Positions 31,291 through 41,823 of a stretch of DNA of 64,000 nt are shown in pieces. The position numbers and the translations under genes were made by a program. Position 1 is the first letter of the stretch. Each line of letters starts with the position of its first letter. The DNA is from Paracentrotus lividus. Taxonomy: Eukaryota > Echinodermata > Echinoidea > Camarodonta > Echinidae. The notes under the pieces were generated by a model, which did not search any database, was not told the origin of the DNA, and was given only the letters and a program-made list of their open reading frames with translations. The stretch covers positions 3,575,993 to 3,639,992 of the forward strand of contig CALNVZ010000174.1 in assembly GCA_940671915.1 (NCBI GenBank). Reading direction: 5' to 3'.

Positions 31291-32679
31291 CAAAATTAAG
31301 GCTCGCACCGTGAACGGGATACGATAAAAGAAAAACATGGTAAGATGAAACTATATCTCACATGTCTCAAGACTGATGAACAGAACGAGGGAGAGAGATA
31401 TGGACACACAAAATATACCTTCACCCACAGAAAAGGAATCGACTCAGTACCATTCATTTTGGTTTATTCTTTCTCAATCGATATAAAATTACAACTGCAA
31501 TAACATAAAACATAAAACTTTGATATTTTTAAAACACATTTTAAAGAAATAAAACCGTAAACAAAAATTAGCCAAGTTAACCATTGCATTTTCCCATCTC
31601 ATGTCTATTAATAAAAATCAATACTCTTTCATTAAAAAAAGAAGAAAGCTTTTGCACATAACAGCTTATTGTAAATGGCCCTATAAGATAAATATGAAAT
31701 TATGTTTTATTTTCTATATGCATCTTTTGGGTAAACTGCAAATGTTGTTGCATTTACTTCTCATGTAATCCTGTTGTCAGAAAGGTAAGAGTGTTAATGA
31801 GTATGGTCGGGTAATATTAGACTGGGCTGCTGTGCATTGATGAATGCACATCCTGTACAAACCCGGGGGCTCGAAAAGGTACGGCTACCAGATCATTGAC
31901 TAATCAAAGCTTTTGGAATGCGAAGTCAATCACCCCAGGAAAATGTATAGGTGGGACTTATCAATGAGTAGAAGTTTTTGGTGCTATTTCTGACCGCTGT
32001 TAGACTACAAGAAACTGAAAAATGGCGCTTTTGGATTGATCGCCTTAATGGGAAAGATTAATTGGGGTTCTGATAGTGCTTATGTTTACTTGTGAATTGA
32101 TTTCTCGTAATTAAACTGATTAACCACAGAAACATTGGAAAGCCTTTTCAGCCTTGTTGTTGTTTTGTTTTTTTACATACCAGTAGAAAATAATGAATAA
32201 GGGTAGATGCTGTAAAGGGTCTCAAGGGCATGTAGGTACTCCCTGAATCGGCAGTTTCAGAGAAAAAGTTAGATGATGGTTGAGATGTATAATGGTTAAA
32301 AACAAGAAATATCAATATTGTATGTGTTGTTATCATTCTCATATTGTAAATGAAAGCCATCTGAGCATGATTATGGTTGTTATCTTTTCTTTCAATATGC
32401 TGTGTCTAACTATTTATTCCTTTGTCAGTTTTTGTTATTTGTTTTGTTTTGTTTTTTGTTTTTTTTGTCGTTATGTTGCGCTGTACTCTTTCTCTTTTCT
32501 ATTTGTTCCCTTTTTTCTTTCTTGTTTCGTGATGTCTCAAGTCCTGTTCCCCTATTGTCCCAAGCCTTTCTGCTTCTGTTATGCCAAAACATTTTCGTAT
32601 TATCCTACGTAGCTAGTTATAAATACGTTTACTTATATTACACTGTAATTATATGATTATAAATGTATCCCCGCATTAT
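31291..32679. other. Unassigned AT-rich sequence
   Basis: No gene was recognised. Bases 32400-32600 are T-rich on the plus strand, giving hydrophobic Phe/Leu/Cys-rich frames in two phases; this is a composition effect rather than evidence for a membrane protein. It may be the 3' region of the LINE whose end lies at 32680-32892. Confidence 0.3.
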
Positions 32680-32892
32680 TGTAGTTGAAGAGGGGACCTT
32701 AACCCCTACAAGCTTCGCTTTTTACTGGGGTCTCCTCGTCTTTCTTTTACCTGTTTACAACAACTTAACTTCATATTTCTGGCTTACTTTATTTACTATG
32801 TATCAATGTAAACCTGATGAGGTTTAAAAGTACTATGTGATATATTGTCCTACATTGTATAAAACATGTAAAGGAAGGATCAATAAAATATC
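32680..32892 (+). mobile_element. 3' UTR fragment of a LINE (plus strand)
   Basis: Contains GAGGGGACCTTAACCCCTACAAGC-type sequence, TTTTTACTGGGGTCTCCTCG and a terminal AAAGGAAGGATCAATAAAAT segment with a polyadenylation-like AATAAA. This pattern is common in L2/CR1-type 3' ends of marine invertebrates. No coding part was recognised immediately upstream. Confidence 0.45.
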
Positions 32893-32930
32893 TATGTTTC
32901 TATTTATCTCCATCTCTTACACCCCCCCCC

Positions 32931-33038
32931 TCTCTCTCTCTCTCTCTCTCTTTCTAATTCTCTTTGATATAATTGTCAACCTGATTGCCACATTACGTTT
33001 TTATATAGTATAGGCTATAATTTAATCAAATCTATAAA

Positions 33039-33094
<56 letters not shown>
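32931..33094. repeat. Two (TC)n microsatellites
   Basis: A C9 run followed by (TC)10 at about 32922-32951, and a longer (TC)26 at 33042-33094, separated by 90 bp of unique AT-rich sequence. Confidence 0.95.
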
Positions 33095-33096
<2 letters not shown>

Positions 33097-33850
33097 TGCA
33101 TCACTTCACCTATAGGCCTATAACCGTTTCAAGAGTAGGCATACAGTCGTGTCTCCGACCTTTTCTTGTCATCTTTTTATTTTCATCGTTCACATTCCGT
33201 ATGGAATGAAGAGAGCAGCATGGGAAGATCACATTCGATATCCTATAGAGACCAACGGATATTGGCCCAATAATCTCTGCTGGTTTATATGCACCTGTAT
33301 ACTTGCCCCTGTAAACAACATCAAAAGTTCAGTACATGCACCTTACCTGTGCTGAACCTAGCGTATCAAATATCACCTGATTACCATCTACCAAGTCTTA
33401 CCTATGCGTTGCCAGATTGAAAATCTGAAACGATTAGGTGTCATTCTCAGTATTATCTGGCATTATAAGAAAGAGATGAGTCTAACCCGACCTTCTTTAT
33501 ATTTACTCCATTCTGGACTTTCATCTGACTGAAATTCAAATAGGCCTAAGACAATTTTAATCTGGTCCTATAGGAAACGAAAATGTAACTCATCATGTAA
33601 GCTCATTAGCTAGAGAATGCATGGCATTATGATATTAAAGGTGAATATTGATAAAAACAAATGAACAAAACATTCATAACTGGTAAATGAAATAATTATA
33701 TTTCTGCACGTCTACAAAATCTATAGATATACATATTGAGCCCTTAAAAAGAAATTTTTATTTAGTTTTACCTGTTAAGTTAATGTAATAGGTTTCAGGA
33801 CATTTTGACAAGTCATAGAAATCAAGGAATGCTTGGAGCCCTCCCCCCCG
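33095..33850. other. Unassigned sequence
   Basis: No gene or repeat was recognised; a 68-codon plus-strand frame at 33149-33355 has no supporting signal. Confidence 0.3.
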
Positions 33851-34133
33851 CGAAATATATATATAATAGTATATATATATATATTATAATATAATATATA
33901 ATATATATATTATATATATATAAATACTATATATTGTAAATATTTCTCCTGAGGAAGACGGAGGCAATACCGTCGAAAATTTGAGAACATAATCTAATAA
34001 AAAAATTGGCGAAAATCGCATTACTACATTTTTGTTTAATATATATATATATGATATATATATATATATATATAATATACTATACTATATAGTATATATA
34101 TTATATATTATAATTATATATATATAAAATTTA
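33851..34133. repeat. Two AT-palindrome tracts around a GACGG...CCGTC hairpin
   Basis: Nearly pure A/T alternating tracts at 33854-33935 and 34038-34130 flank about 100 bp of ordinary sequence. That core contains CCTGAGGAAGACGGAGGCAA with the stem GACGG/CCGTC (33957-33961 with 33970-33974, loop of 8) followed by GAAAATTTGAG. A similar GAAGA-stem-GAAA layout occurs at the ends of Penelope-like elements, but no RT was found here. Confidence 0.6.
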
Positions 34134-34537
34134 AAAAATCCTAAAAGATAATGGTTCCATGTTTCTGTTAATATAGGTCACCGTCCAAATCAATACCATG
34201 CAACAATTAAATTTCAATTTGTGAAAAGGTTGGGATAGCCGTCTCTGAAATAAGTATATTCGCCCCTGTAGCTTAACATCAACCAGTTTTGTAATAAACT
34301 TCACTCGCAGCTCGTATGCAATATTTATCGAATTAAGGATCGGATGCAATAGGCCTATTATTTCCATGAATATTAAAAATTGGGTTTTAGGAGTTGGTGT
34401 AATGAAAGAAAATGGAGAGAATGGAAAACAAATCAAATACATAATGCAGACTTATGGATTAAATACTTTTTTTCTTCACTAAATCATCACAAATTGAAAA
34501 ATGAAGTATCGTTTAAAAACTTTTTATACAGGGAAGT
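34134..34537. other. Unassigned sequence
   Basis: No gene was recognised. The opposing frames at 34131-34667 are unsupported. Confidence 0.3.
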
Positions 34538-34585
34538 ATCTCTCTCTCTCTCCTCTCTCTCATTATCTCTCTCTCTCTCTCTCTC
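34538..34585. repeat. (CT)n microsatellite
   Basis: Interrupted CT tract in two pieces; more CT follows at about 34847-34862. Confidence 0.9.
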
Positions 34586-34611
34586 GCTCACCCCCTCCTA
34601 CTTCTTTCTCT

Positions 34612-34735
34612 CTTTGATTTATTTATTTTATTTTTATTTATTCGTCGAGTGTACATACATGAGATAATAGAAGAAACACCGACGAAGATAGCCCATGAAA
34701 GCCGAAAAGGCTTATTTACAATGGGGTCCTTTTCT
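34612..34735 (-). mobile_element. LINE 3' end fragment (minus strand)
   Basis: On the minus strand GGACCCCATTGTAAATAAGC precedes a CCTTTTCGGCTTTCATGGGC block and ends in an AATAAATAAAAATAAAATAA tail. This is typical of CR1/L2 3' UTRs. No coding part lies beyond it; the piece is severely 5'-truncated. Confidence 0.45.
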
Positions 34736-35143
34736 AGTGAAACACATAACATAAAATATGATAACAAAATATAATAACTAAATGAATACATACCTATAAC
34801 AATAATAATAATATAAAAACATGAACGAATTACCAAAAGAAAAAATTCTCTCTCTCTCTCTTATTTCTTTTCTCTTCCTACCTCTCCCCGGCCCTGTCTT
34901 GGTCAATCACATCATTCCTCTTCATCTTACTCGGCCTCTCTATTTGATATTGTATGCAGTTCCATTTTGTGTGTGACCCCCCCCACCCTTTTGAATTGTA
35001 TCCTTAATATTTCTTCAATCAATAAACTGAGCACCAATATCGAACCGCCCCCCTTCCATAATATAGCAGTTACCCGTCATTCTCAGCTTCGAAACAAACG
35101 AAATACAAACCCAAAATACATAGTCGTGATGGTAGGCCTTATA
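34736..35143. other. Unassigned sequence
   Basis: AT-rich with (AAT)n traces (34800-34812), a CT tract and a short C8 run at about 34978. Nothing else was recognised before the MITE at 35144. Confidence 0.3.
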
Positions 35144-35585
35144 CAGTCTGTGTCAAAAAAAATGGTACAGTCGGGAAAAAATAATTAAGGTGTGAAATCT
35201 TTTCAAATGATATGTGGATGTGGTACCAAATTAAAGCCAAAAGATTTTTCTTGCTGATGCGCTTTGTGCTGTATAATTTGCTTTCGTAAAACAAAAGGTT
35301 ATGCTAAATTTTGTGCGGCGAGGAACAAATCAAAATTACGCATGTCTATTGTTCCATTATGCGAAACCTACACAAAAGCATGGACGTCGTGGGAAATTGA
35401 ATTTTCTTGACTGTAGAAAACTGGTCATATCTAAAAAATTACAGCACCAAATGTGATGAAAAAAATTGCAGAAGAAAGTCCAGTTATCCTGCTTTATGAA
35501 AATGCCAAACAATACCAAGTTCTAATTAATATTCATAATATAAAAAAATGTTTTCTGACTGTACCATTTTTTTTTACACAGACTG
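35144..35585. mobile_element. 442 bp mariner-type MITE
   Basis: Termini CAGTCTGTGTCAAAAAAAAT and ATTTTTTTTTACACAGACTG form an inverted repeat extended by GGTACAGTC/GACTGTACC. TA stands on both sides (35142-35143, 35586-35587), the Tc1/mariner target duplication. The interior is AT-rich and non-coding. It ends only 54 bp before the next element at 35640. Confidence 0.8.
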
Positions 35586-35639
35586 TATACACTCACGTAA
35601 CTTTCGATATAGAATCCTTTCAGGCGATATCGTGTAGTC

Positions 35640-36488
35640 AAGGGCCTGTCCCACAGAAGGCGATCGTTGTGGCGACAACCTACGAACTACCTTTTAGTAC
35701 CCATCGCCACCATGCGCAGGTCCAATCGCCTATAAGATCGTGAATTATCGCGTCTGTCGCCAACAAATACGTAGCAAAATTCTGTTCGCCGCCGGTTTCT
35801 CAAAAAGTTAAACAATAGCCGGCGTCAGTCGGGTTGACGTCAATGACCGTAGCCTGTCTTCTCTTGTCGCGACAAGGTGCTATCGTAGATTGTCGCCAGA
35901 TAGAATATGTTCAGCACAGCGGAACGGCGGCCAGTTGTAGGTTGCCGCGCTCCAGCATACGTTGCACGCATTGCTGAACCGAACAGCCAGTGAAATTTAA
36001 GCCGCTACGGTGTTTGTCGCCACCTACATTCACCAAAATTAGGATCGGCCTCCCATTCAGATACTGTACAGTCGCCGCTAATTTTTGAAATTTTCAAAAA
36101 TCACTCACGACCCAAATTTGAATGCGCGACTGAGAGGACTATCACGAACCTAAGGACGACAGGCCGCCATCAGGTAGAAAACACTCCATCGTCTTTGTCA
36201 GTCGCAAGGATCGCCACAGTGCGCAAGTTCATGTTTTGGTTGATTTTAAGCTGCGACAGGAGAAGTCGAGCGGCGAGATGCGCTATGGTCGAGGCTATTG
36301 TATTATCGGATACCAGCTATTGTTAGCCTATTGTATGCGTGGAAGCAAGTCGTTGTCGTAGCCTGTCGTAGACAGAGTCGTAGAGACGTATATCATCTTC
36401 GGTCACCTACGATTCTGACACGATTCTGGCAGGTTCTAACATGCATAGGTTGTCGCCACAACGATCGCCTTCTGTGGGACAGGCCCTT
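35640..36488. mobile_element. 849 bp GTCGC-rich TIR element, full length
   Basis: Begins AAGGGCCTGTCCCACAG and ends CTGTGGGACAGGCCCTT; the terminal inverted repeats extend about 45 bp through CGATCGTTGTGGCGACAACC. The interior is non-coding and densely populated with GTCGC and GCGAC words (for example GTCGCCAC, GGCGACAA, GTCGTAG), many of them echoes of the terminus. No clear target duplication was seen. Bases 35640-36185 match the truncated inverted copy at 3657-4183. The superfamily is unknown to me. Confidence 0.75.
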
Positions 36489-38797
36489 TAGGACCTCGCG
36501 GTTAGTTTACTTAGTTTAAAATACACCATTTTACCACCACACTCCAAACAATATCCGTGACTTTTGAGGGGAAAGCAGGCTATGAAAGCTTTTAGGAAGA
36601 CAGCTAAACTTGGACGGGTAGGGGTGCCAGGAAAGAAAGAAAATAAAGAAATCCTCTTTCCGTGTTCTTTTTTAACAAAAACGTAACACAATTTGAGATT
36701 CTTTTTGCTAGTGCTCCATAAAAAAATGATGTTGGTAAATAAGTCACTTTCTGCATCGATAGATCTAAGCAATTTTATGTTAAATATGATTTTAGACCCC
36801 TTGCCTCCCCCACCCCCCGCAAATCTATGATGGTTTGACCAGTCTTCTATTCGGGGGAAGGACGGGTAAATGGTACTTCACTGTGTGTAGTGGCTTGGGA
36901 GGCCATTTTGTATGTTATGGCGTGTTAAGGCAAGTATTATCAACTCAGTTTATTGAACTGCCGACAGACAAGCTGAGAGCTAGATGACTTTTTGTATAAG
37001 AAGGAAGTAAGAGAGGGGAGATAAGAAGAGAGAACGGGAGAAAGGAAATGAGAGATTGTGAAACCAAGAGAAAATGTATTATAAAGGTGATGAATATAAA
37101 TTATGAAGACAATATAGAAGGAAAGAAGAAGAAAAACAAAGAATGTGCGACATAAAACAACAATGACAGAGAAAGACAGAACAATATAAGATGGGAAAAT
37201 TCAAGAGTGTAAACATAAATGCTCTTCTCATTCTCTTGAGACCGAAGAGGACTGATAATGAAATAATAGAATAAAACAATCACAAGGAATTTTAATTGTA
37301 TGTTTAAAGAGGGAGAAAGCTAGTGAAAGAGCGACAAAATGACACAGAGGGAGAGAAAAGTTAGAGAGAGGGGGTGCACCTGAGTGTGTAATGTGACAAG
37401 GAGGGAAAGAAAGAGAGATTGTATTGCTTGTTAATGTGGTATTTTGTTCAATACCATCGAATAACAGTCATTTAAACTGATCTACAGTAGATGTAAAACT
37501 ATTATTTAAATCAAATAAATGCCTTTTATGGTGATGTATATACTATCTTCCGCAAACATCTATGACCTTAAATTTTATAATGGCACCTCAAATGTTTCCA
37601 AGACTTGCCAGAGGTTGTGACCTACATAGCACCATTTACGGCAAAATCTCGTATAAACATACTAATTGTGTACATCTATAGGCCTATACCGTATGCCATA
37701 TCACGGCGATACACAATATAAACTGTTATTGTATTTCACAACCTCTAAAATGTATTTTGAATTTAGCTACGGCTTGTCAGAGGTATAACTGACGCATCAA
37801 CAGTTTTATGTTGATCTAGAGTAGATGTGGATGTATTATTCTAGTTACTATTTAAATTATGTCATACAGTTTTCATACTTGTAATTAAAAAAGAGTGCAT
37901 GTTATCATTTAGCTCCGAAGATTATCTTCTCTCATAATTCTTATCCATATCAATATCTCTATAAGAAAAGTTTTCACAATCAAAAACTCTTTATTTTTTA
38001 ACTTCAATTGCTTATTTTGTAATGGATCCAGTAAGGCCTATAATAGACAATGAAAAATAGAAATAGAAAAAAAAGGAGGAAAGTGAGAAAAAAAACACAT
38101 AGTTACAACAATATTGCTAATTCTTGCGAAAAACTGCTCCTCTGTCCATTATACATTTAACCAAATCAAGTGCAGTTTATAAAGCCATTATCAAGTTCAT
38201 CCAGAGTAAGCCCTGTTTCATGTGCCAGGCAAAAAATGCCAGGCAGAAAGGTGTATTATAAGAGACAGATGCACAAAATCTCTTAAGCCCTTGCACCACA
38301 CGCAACGCGTATTCTGAAATGACACCAATCACATTGATTCTCACGTATTAGGGGTTTCAAAAACCAAATCAAACACTTGTCTCACCAACAATTCTGGGTG
38401 ATTAATTTAAATCGACATGGTCAAGCTATGCTGTCCAAACTACGGTATATACGAATCACTAACTATAAAGAAACACATGATTAATTTGAGTAGATGATAT
38501 ATCACCGTGTTGACACTATAGGCGACATACTCTGTTTACACAATGACAATGTTTAATTCCGGGAGACGACTTAGTAGCGGCGATTATTTTTGCTCAGTTC
38601 GCAGCAAGCTTGAAATTCCGGTCACGAAATATGTCAAGACGCAACAAGATTATTGAGGATTGGTTACCAGTTTTGTCCCTCCTTATTTACATTCATTTTT
38701 TTTTCTTCACCACTGATTCAAATCCCCCTTCTGAATGGATTCAATTGAACCAGATTGATAAATCGGTCATGACTCCATAAGAGATCTCTCTGTTTGT

Positions 38798-38798
<1 letters not shown>
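36489..38798. other. Unassigned sequence
   Basis: No gene was recognised in 2.3 kb. Bases 36990-37400 are purine-rich with GAGA words. GATCTACAGTAGATGT (37479) and GATCTAGAGTAGATGT (37815) are similar palindromic words about 336 bp apart in loosely similar surroundings. The rest is AT-rich. Confidence 0.3.
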
Positions 38799-38836
<38 letters not shown>

Positions 38837-38856
38837 TTTTTTTTTGGGGGGGGGGG
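38799..38856. repeat. (TTG)n followed by T12 and G11
   Basis: About twelve TTG units run into a T tract and then a G tract ending GGTAGAT. A second T-then-G tract lies at 40108-40137. Confidence 0.9.
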
Positions 38857-40107
38857 TAGATGTTGCTAGTATGCGATATCAAGCTCAGCTGTTTCTTAGC
38901 TTGTGATGTAGACCTGTCATTACATTGAACAGTATATACTCCTGCTATATCCAGAATATTATACTCCAAGGCCTAACCTATCAAAAAAATTTAGTTCTTC
39001 CCTTTAAAAAAAAAAGAACTACAAAGCAAGATATGGTATAATACAAAGGACTTTATTTCAAATATTGGAGTGTCATGTTTTGTTTTGTTTTTCCATAACA
39101 GAAAATGCGAGAACCTTTGTGCGTGACAAAATACATTAAAAAGATCGTTTGAAACTTCAATTTTTTAACCAAAGTTGCGATGCTCTTATTTTAAACATGT
39201 GAGAAAAATCTGTATAACTGAAATATTCTAAGAAATAAAAGCCTATAAATAGCTCCAACAACGCGTTCATAATATAGTTCAAAAGACTTAGCAAAACGTC
39301 TCTTTAACTTACGCACTCCAGTCAGAAGCATGAAAAAATCGCAATACAGAATCACAACAGCATGATCGACCGTCAAAAATAATTCTAGAACTGAAATATG
39401 AATATATCTAAAACAAAATATAAAAGGTAGACTATTTCGCACGCCAGCTTTGTCATATTTATCACACAAACTCTTACATCTAATGTAAATAGCCGTATCA
39501 TATCTCAGCCATTTGAATTTCACAAAAGTTTTTAATTTCTTTGAGAAATCGATATTCCGATAAATATGCCAATCTCGTCGTCCGTAAAGTCATGCACAAA
39601 TCCGAGCTGAGCATGTCAGTTAGGTTTTTAAGTGGTGTACAGGCGATTAGGGTTGCCGATTTAAGTGCCAATGAAAGGTGCAAGGATGAGAGTGACAATA
39701 AGTGGGGGAAATGTGACTTGAGTGGTGTTTGAGGCATGTTTGGGATGTCCTCGTGCATGCTATTCACGTCAATATGACATTCTCCTTTGCTAAGATGGTA
39801 TAGGCTCCTGAATGTCTGAACGGTGGCTAGCGTTACATCCTAACGTCACCTGGCACGTGCGCACTAAGCCGCAACAGTCATGTTGTTCTCCCTTTGGAGC
39901 TGAAGATGCGATACTAAGTTTCGCCTGTCCTTATAATCTTTGAATACAATTTTCAACTCATTTTAACATGTAAACCAGGCTAATGCATGTTGCGTATCAG
40001 AGGAGGTGAAGGGAAGTCCCCCTTATATTTTGGAAATCACCATCAAACATTAAATATCAAAAAATGTCCGTTGTTTGTTTTGTTTTTTTTTGTTTGTTTT
40101 TTTCGTG
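38857..40107. other. Unassigned sequence
   Basis: Contains a 110-codon minus-strand frame (39191-39523) and opposed frames at 39498-39767 on both strands; none shows a domain or matching neighbours. Bases 39820-39870 are CpG-richer and hold CACGTG (39855 region), possibly regulatory. No confident gene. Confidence 0.3.
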
Positions 40108-40137
40108 TTTTTTTTTTTTTTTTTTTGGGGGGGGGGG
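40108..40137. repeat. T19G11 tract
   Basis: A run of T directly followed by a run of G, ending GGTACAAGGTAGA. Another T run (about 22) is at 40265-40286. Confidence 0.9.
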
Positions 40138-40359
40138 TACAAGGTAGACATTCTTGTCAAGGTGGTAATCAACTAACTTTTTTGAAATAAAAAGCTATCA
40201 CTTAAAACTTGAAAGTAAACGCTTTCATGATAAGTAAAAAAAATCCTTGGAAAGTAAAAACCGTTTTTTTTTTTTTTTTTTTTTTTGTCTGTGCGTAGCG
40301 GCGCGTTTTCTTTTTCTTGGTAATACGAAATTATTTATTGGAAACCCATTGGAAGTGGG

Positions 40360-40446
40360 ATGGTACTATGTCTTGTGCGTCAGTGCGGGAAAGGACTAGC
40401 GAAATTCATGATCAAGACGATTGTCCAACTGTCTGAAACGAAGCCG
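40360..40446 (+). CDS. Possible small first exon of an unrecognised gene
   Basis: ATG at 40360 in a good context (GGGATGG) opens a 29-codon frame (MVLCLVRQCGKGLAKFMIKT, then IVQLSETKP) that ends exactly at CCG/GTGAGTGA, a strong splice-donor match. The segment is CpG-richer than its surroundings. No acceptor, second exon or domain was recognised and a frame of this size is easily fortuitous. It is listed because few places in the window combine start context and donor this well. Confidence 0.18.
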
Positions 40447-40683
40447 GTGAGTGACAGCAACATCGTATTCAAACAATATCGTTACAGGGGGAAAAACTGG
40501 AGGGGAAGCAGGTTTTAAAGTGTTGGTCCCCTCCAAAACGGTGCTCGAAAATGCATGTCGTCATAGAAACTGTCGCGCGGCCGTCTGCCCACTTTACCCA
40601 GACGTTCTCCGATACTCTCCCTTTAAGTTTACTTCTTATTTTACAAGTACTCTGCTGTATAGTGGTGCAATATTATGTATGGC

Positions 40684-40737
40684 AAGTAAGTGTGGGGTGT
40701 ATGTGTGTATGTGTGTTTTGGTTTGTGCGTGTGTGTG

Positions 40738-40773
<36 letters not shown>

Positions 40774-40783
40774 TGTTGTGTGT
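40684..40783. repeat. (TG)n microsatellite, interrupted
   Basis: TG-rich tract with a pure core at about 40739-40771. It yields repetitive Val/Cys and Thr/His frames on opposite strands, which are not genes. Confidence 0.9.
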
Positions 40784-41823
40784 GTGGAATATATGTATGA
40801 CGAGTGAGTGTGGGTGTTGGGCGTGTGGGTATGTATGAAAGTCCCATTATATCGAAGTTTCACTAATTCACCAAATTTCGTGTGAAACATTTGCATCGAT
40901 ACGAAAGCTTGATAATTTGCACATAGAAAAACAAACAAACAAGCAAAAACTGTTTAATTTGCACATATTTCCGTATTTCCTCATGATTTTTTTTTTATTT
41001 AGCAAACTTTTAGTTCGAAAGAAAAACGATATCCAAGGATTTTTATTTTTCTCCCACAACTAATTCACTGCCGTCCAATAGTTTGGATACTCCCGATGCC
41101 AGCTTTGTTTTGGGTCATTTTAAGGCATGTTATGTCCAGTGTTTTTATATATTATCGTGACTATTATCATTGTTGCTTGGAATGTGGTATGGAAATGGAA
41201 CTAAAGTAAGCTTCATGATAGCTTTAGAGGGTAAAATAAATACCATTGACCGAATTATGTCGAGGCGCGTTTTTCTACAGGAAAAAAGTAAAAAAATAAA
41301 TAAGAATGCTTTCCGGCAATTTGATACAAATAAGGTTGACAATTTGTTGGGTTTCATAGATACTTCGAGCTTGTCATCGAAATTAGCCATCATTACATGT
41401 ACATGTACATGTCTTTTTATCTAACTACATGCAGTTCCGCGTATTTGAAATCTGAATTGTCCTCAGTACTAATCGAATCAAGATCTCAATTTTACATCGT
41501 AAATATAAACAAATAATTGGATAAATCTTCTCTTTTTTTCTCTCGTAATTTTCTAGTCAGTTCTTAAGTAATGTTATTCGATTACCGGAACGTATAGGTT
41601 TTATAACAACTCTTTCAGAATATAAGTTTTACAGACCAAGAAGGAAGAGCAAAGAAAATACACGATTTACATCAATGCTTTTATTTATATCAACCAAATT
41701 TAGAACACAGCTTAAAACAAGTGATGGATAAGCTTTCAAAAGTACTTTTCGTACAGAAGTTGATCTGCGCACTGTCGCCTGCATGCACTTGTGGCACGGG
41801 GAAATGTCGAGCATACGGAGCAA
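40784..41823. other. Unassigned sequence
   Basis: No gene was recognised. (ACATGT)-type sequence ACATGTACATGTACATGT lies at 41395-41412. Opposed 82-84 codon frames at 41145-41424 overlap each other and have no support. Confidence 0.3.

Noticed and set aside
32280..32656. Hydrophobic Phe/Leu/Cys-rich frames resembling membrane proteins
   Set aside because: T-rich composition gives the same look in two phases; no start context, no splice sites, no family.
39191..39767. 110- and 89-codon minus frames and a 63-codon plus frame
   Set aside because: They overlap on opposite strands or in different phases and none carries a recognisable motif or splice signal.
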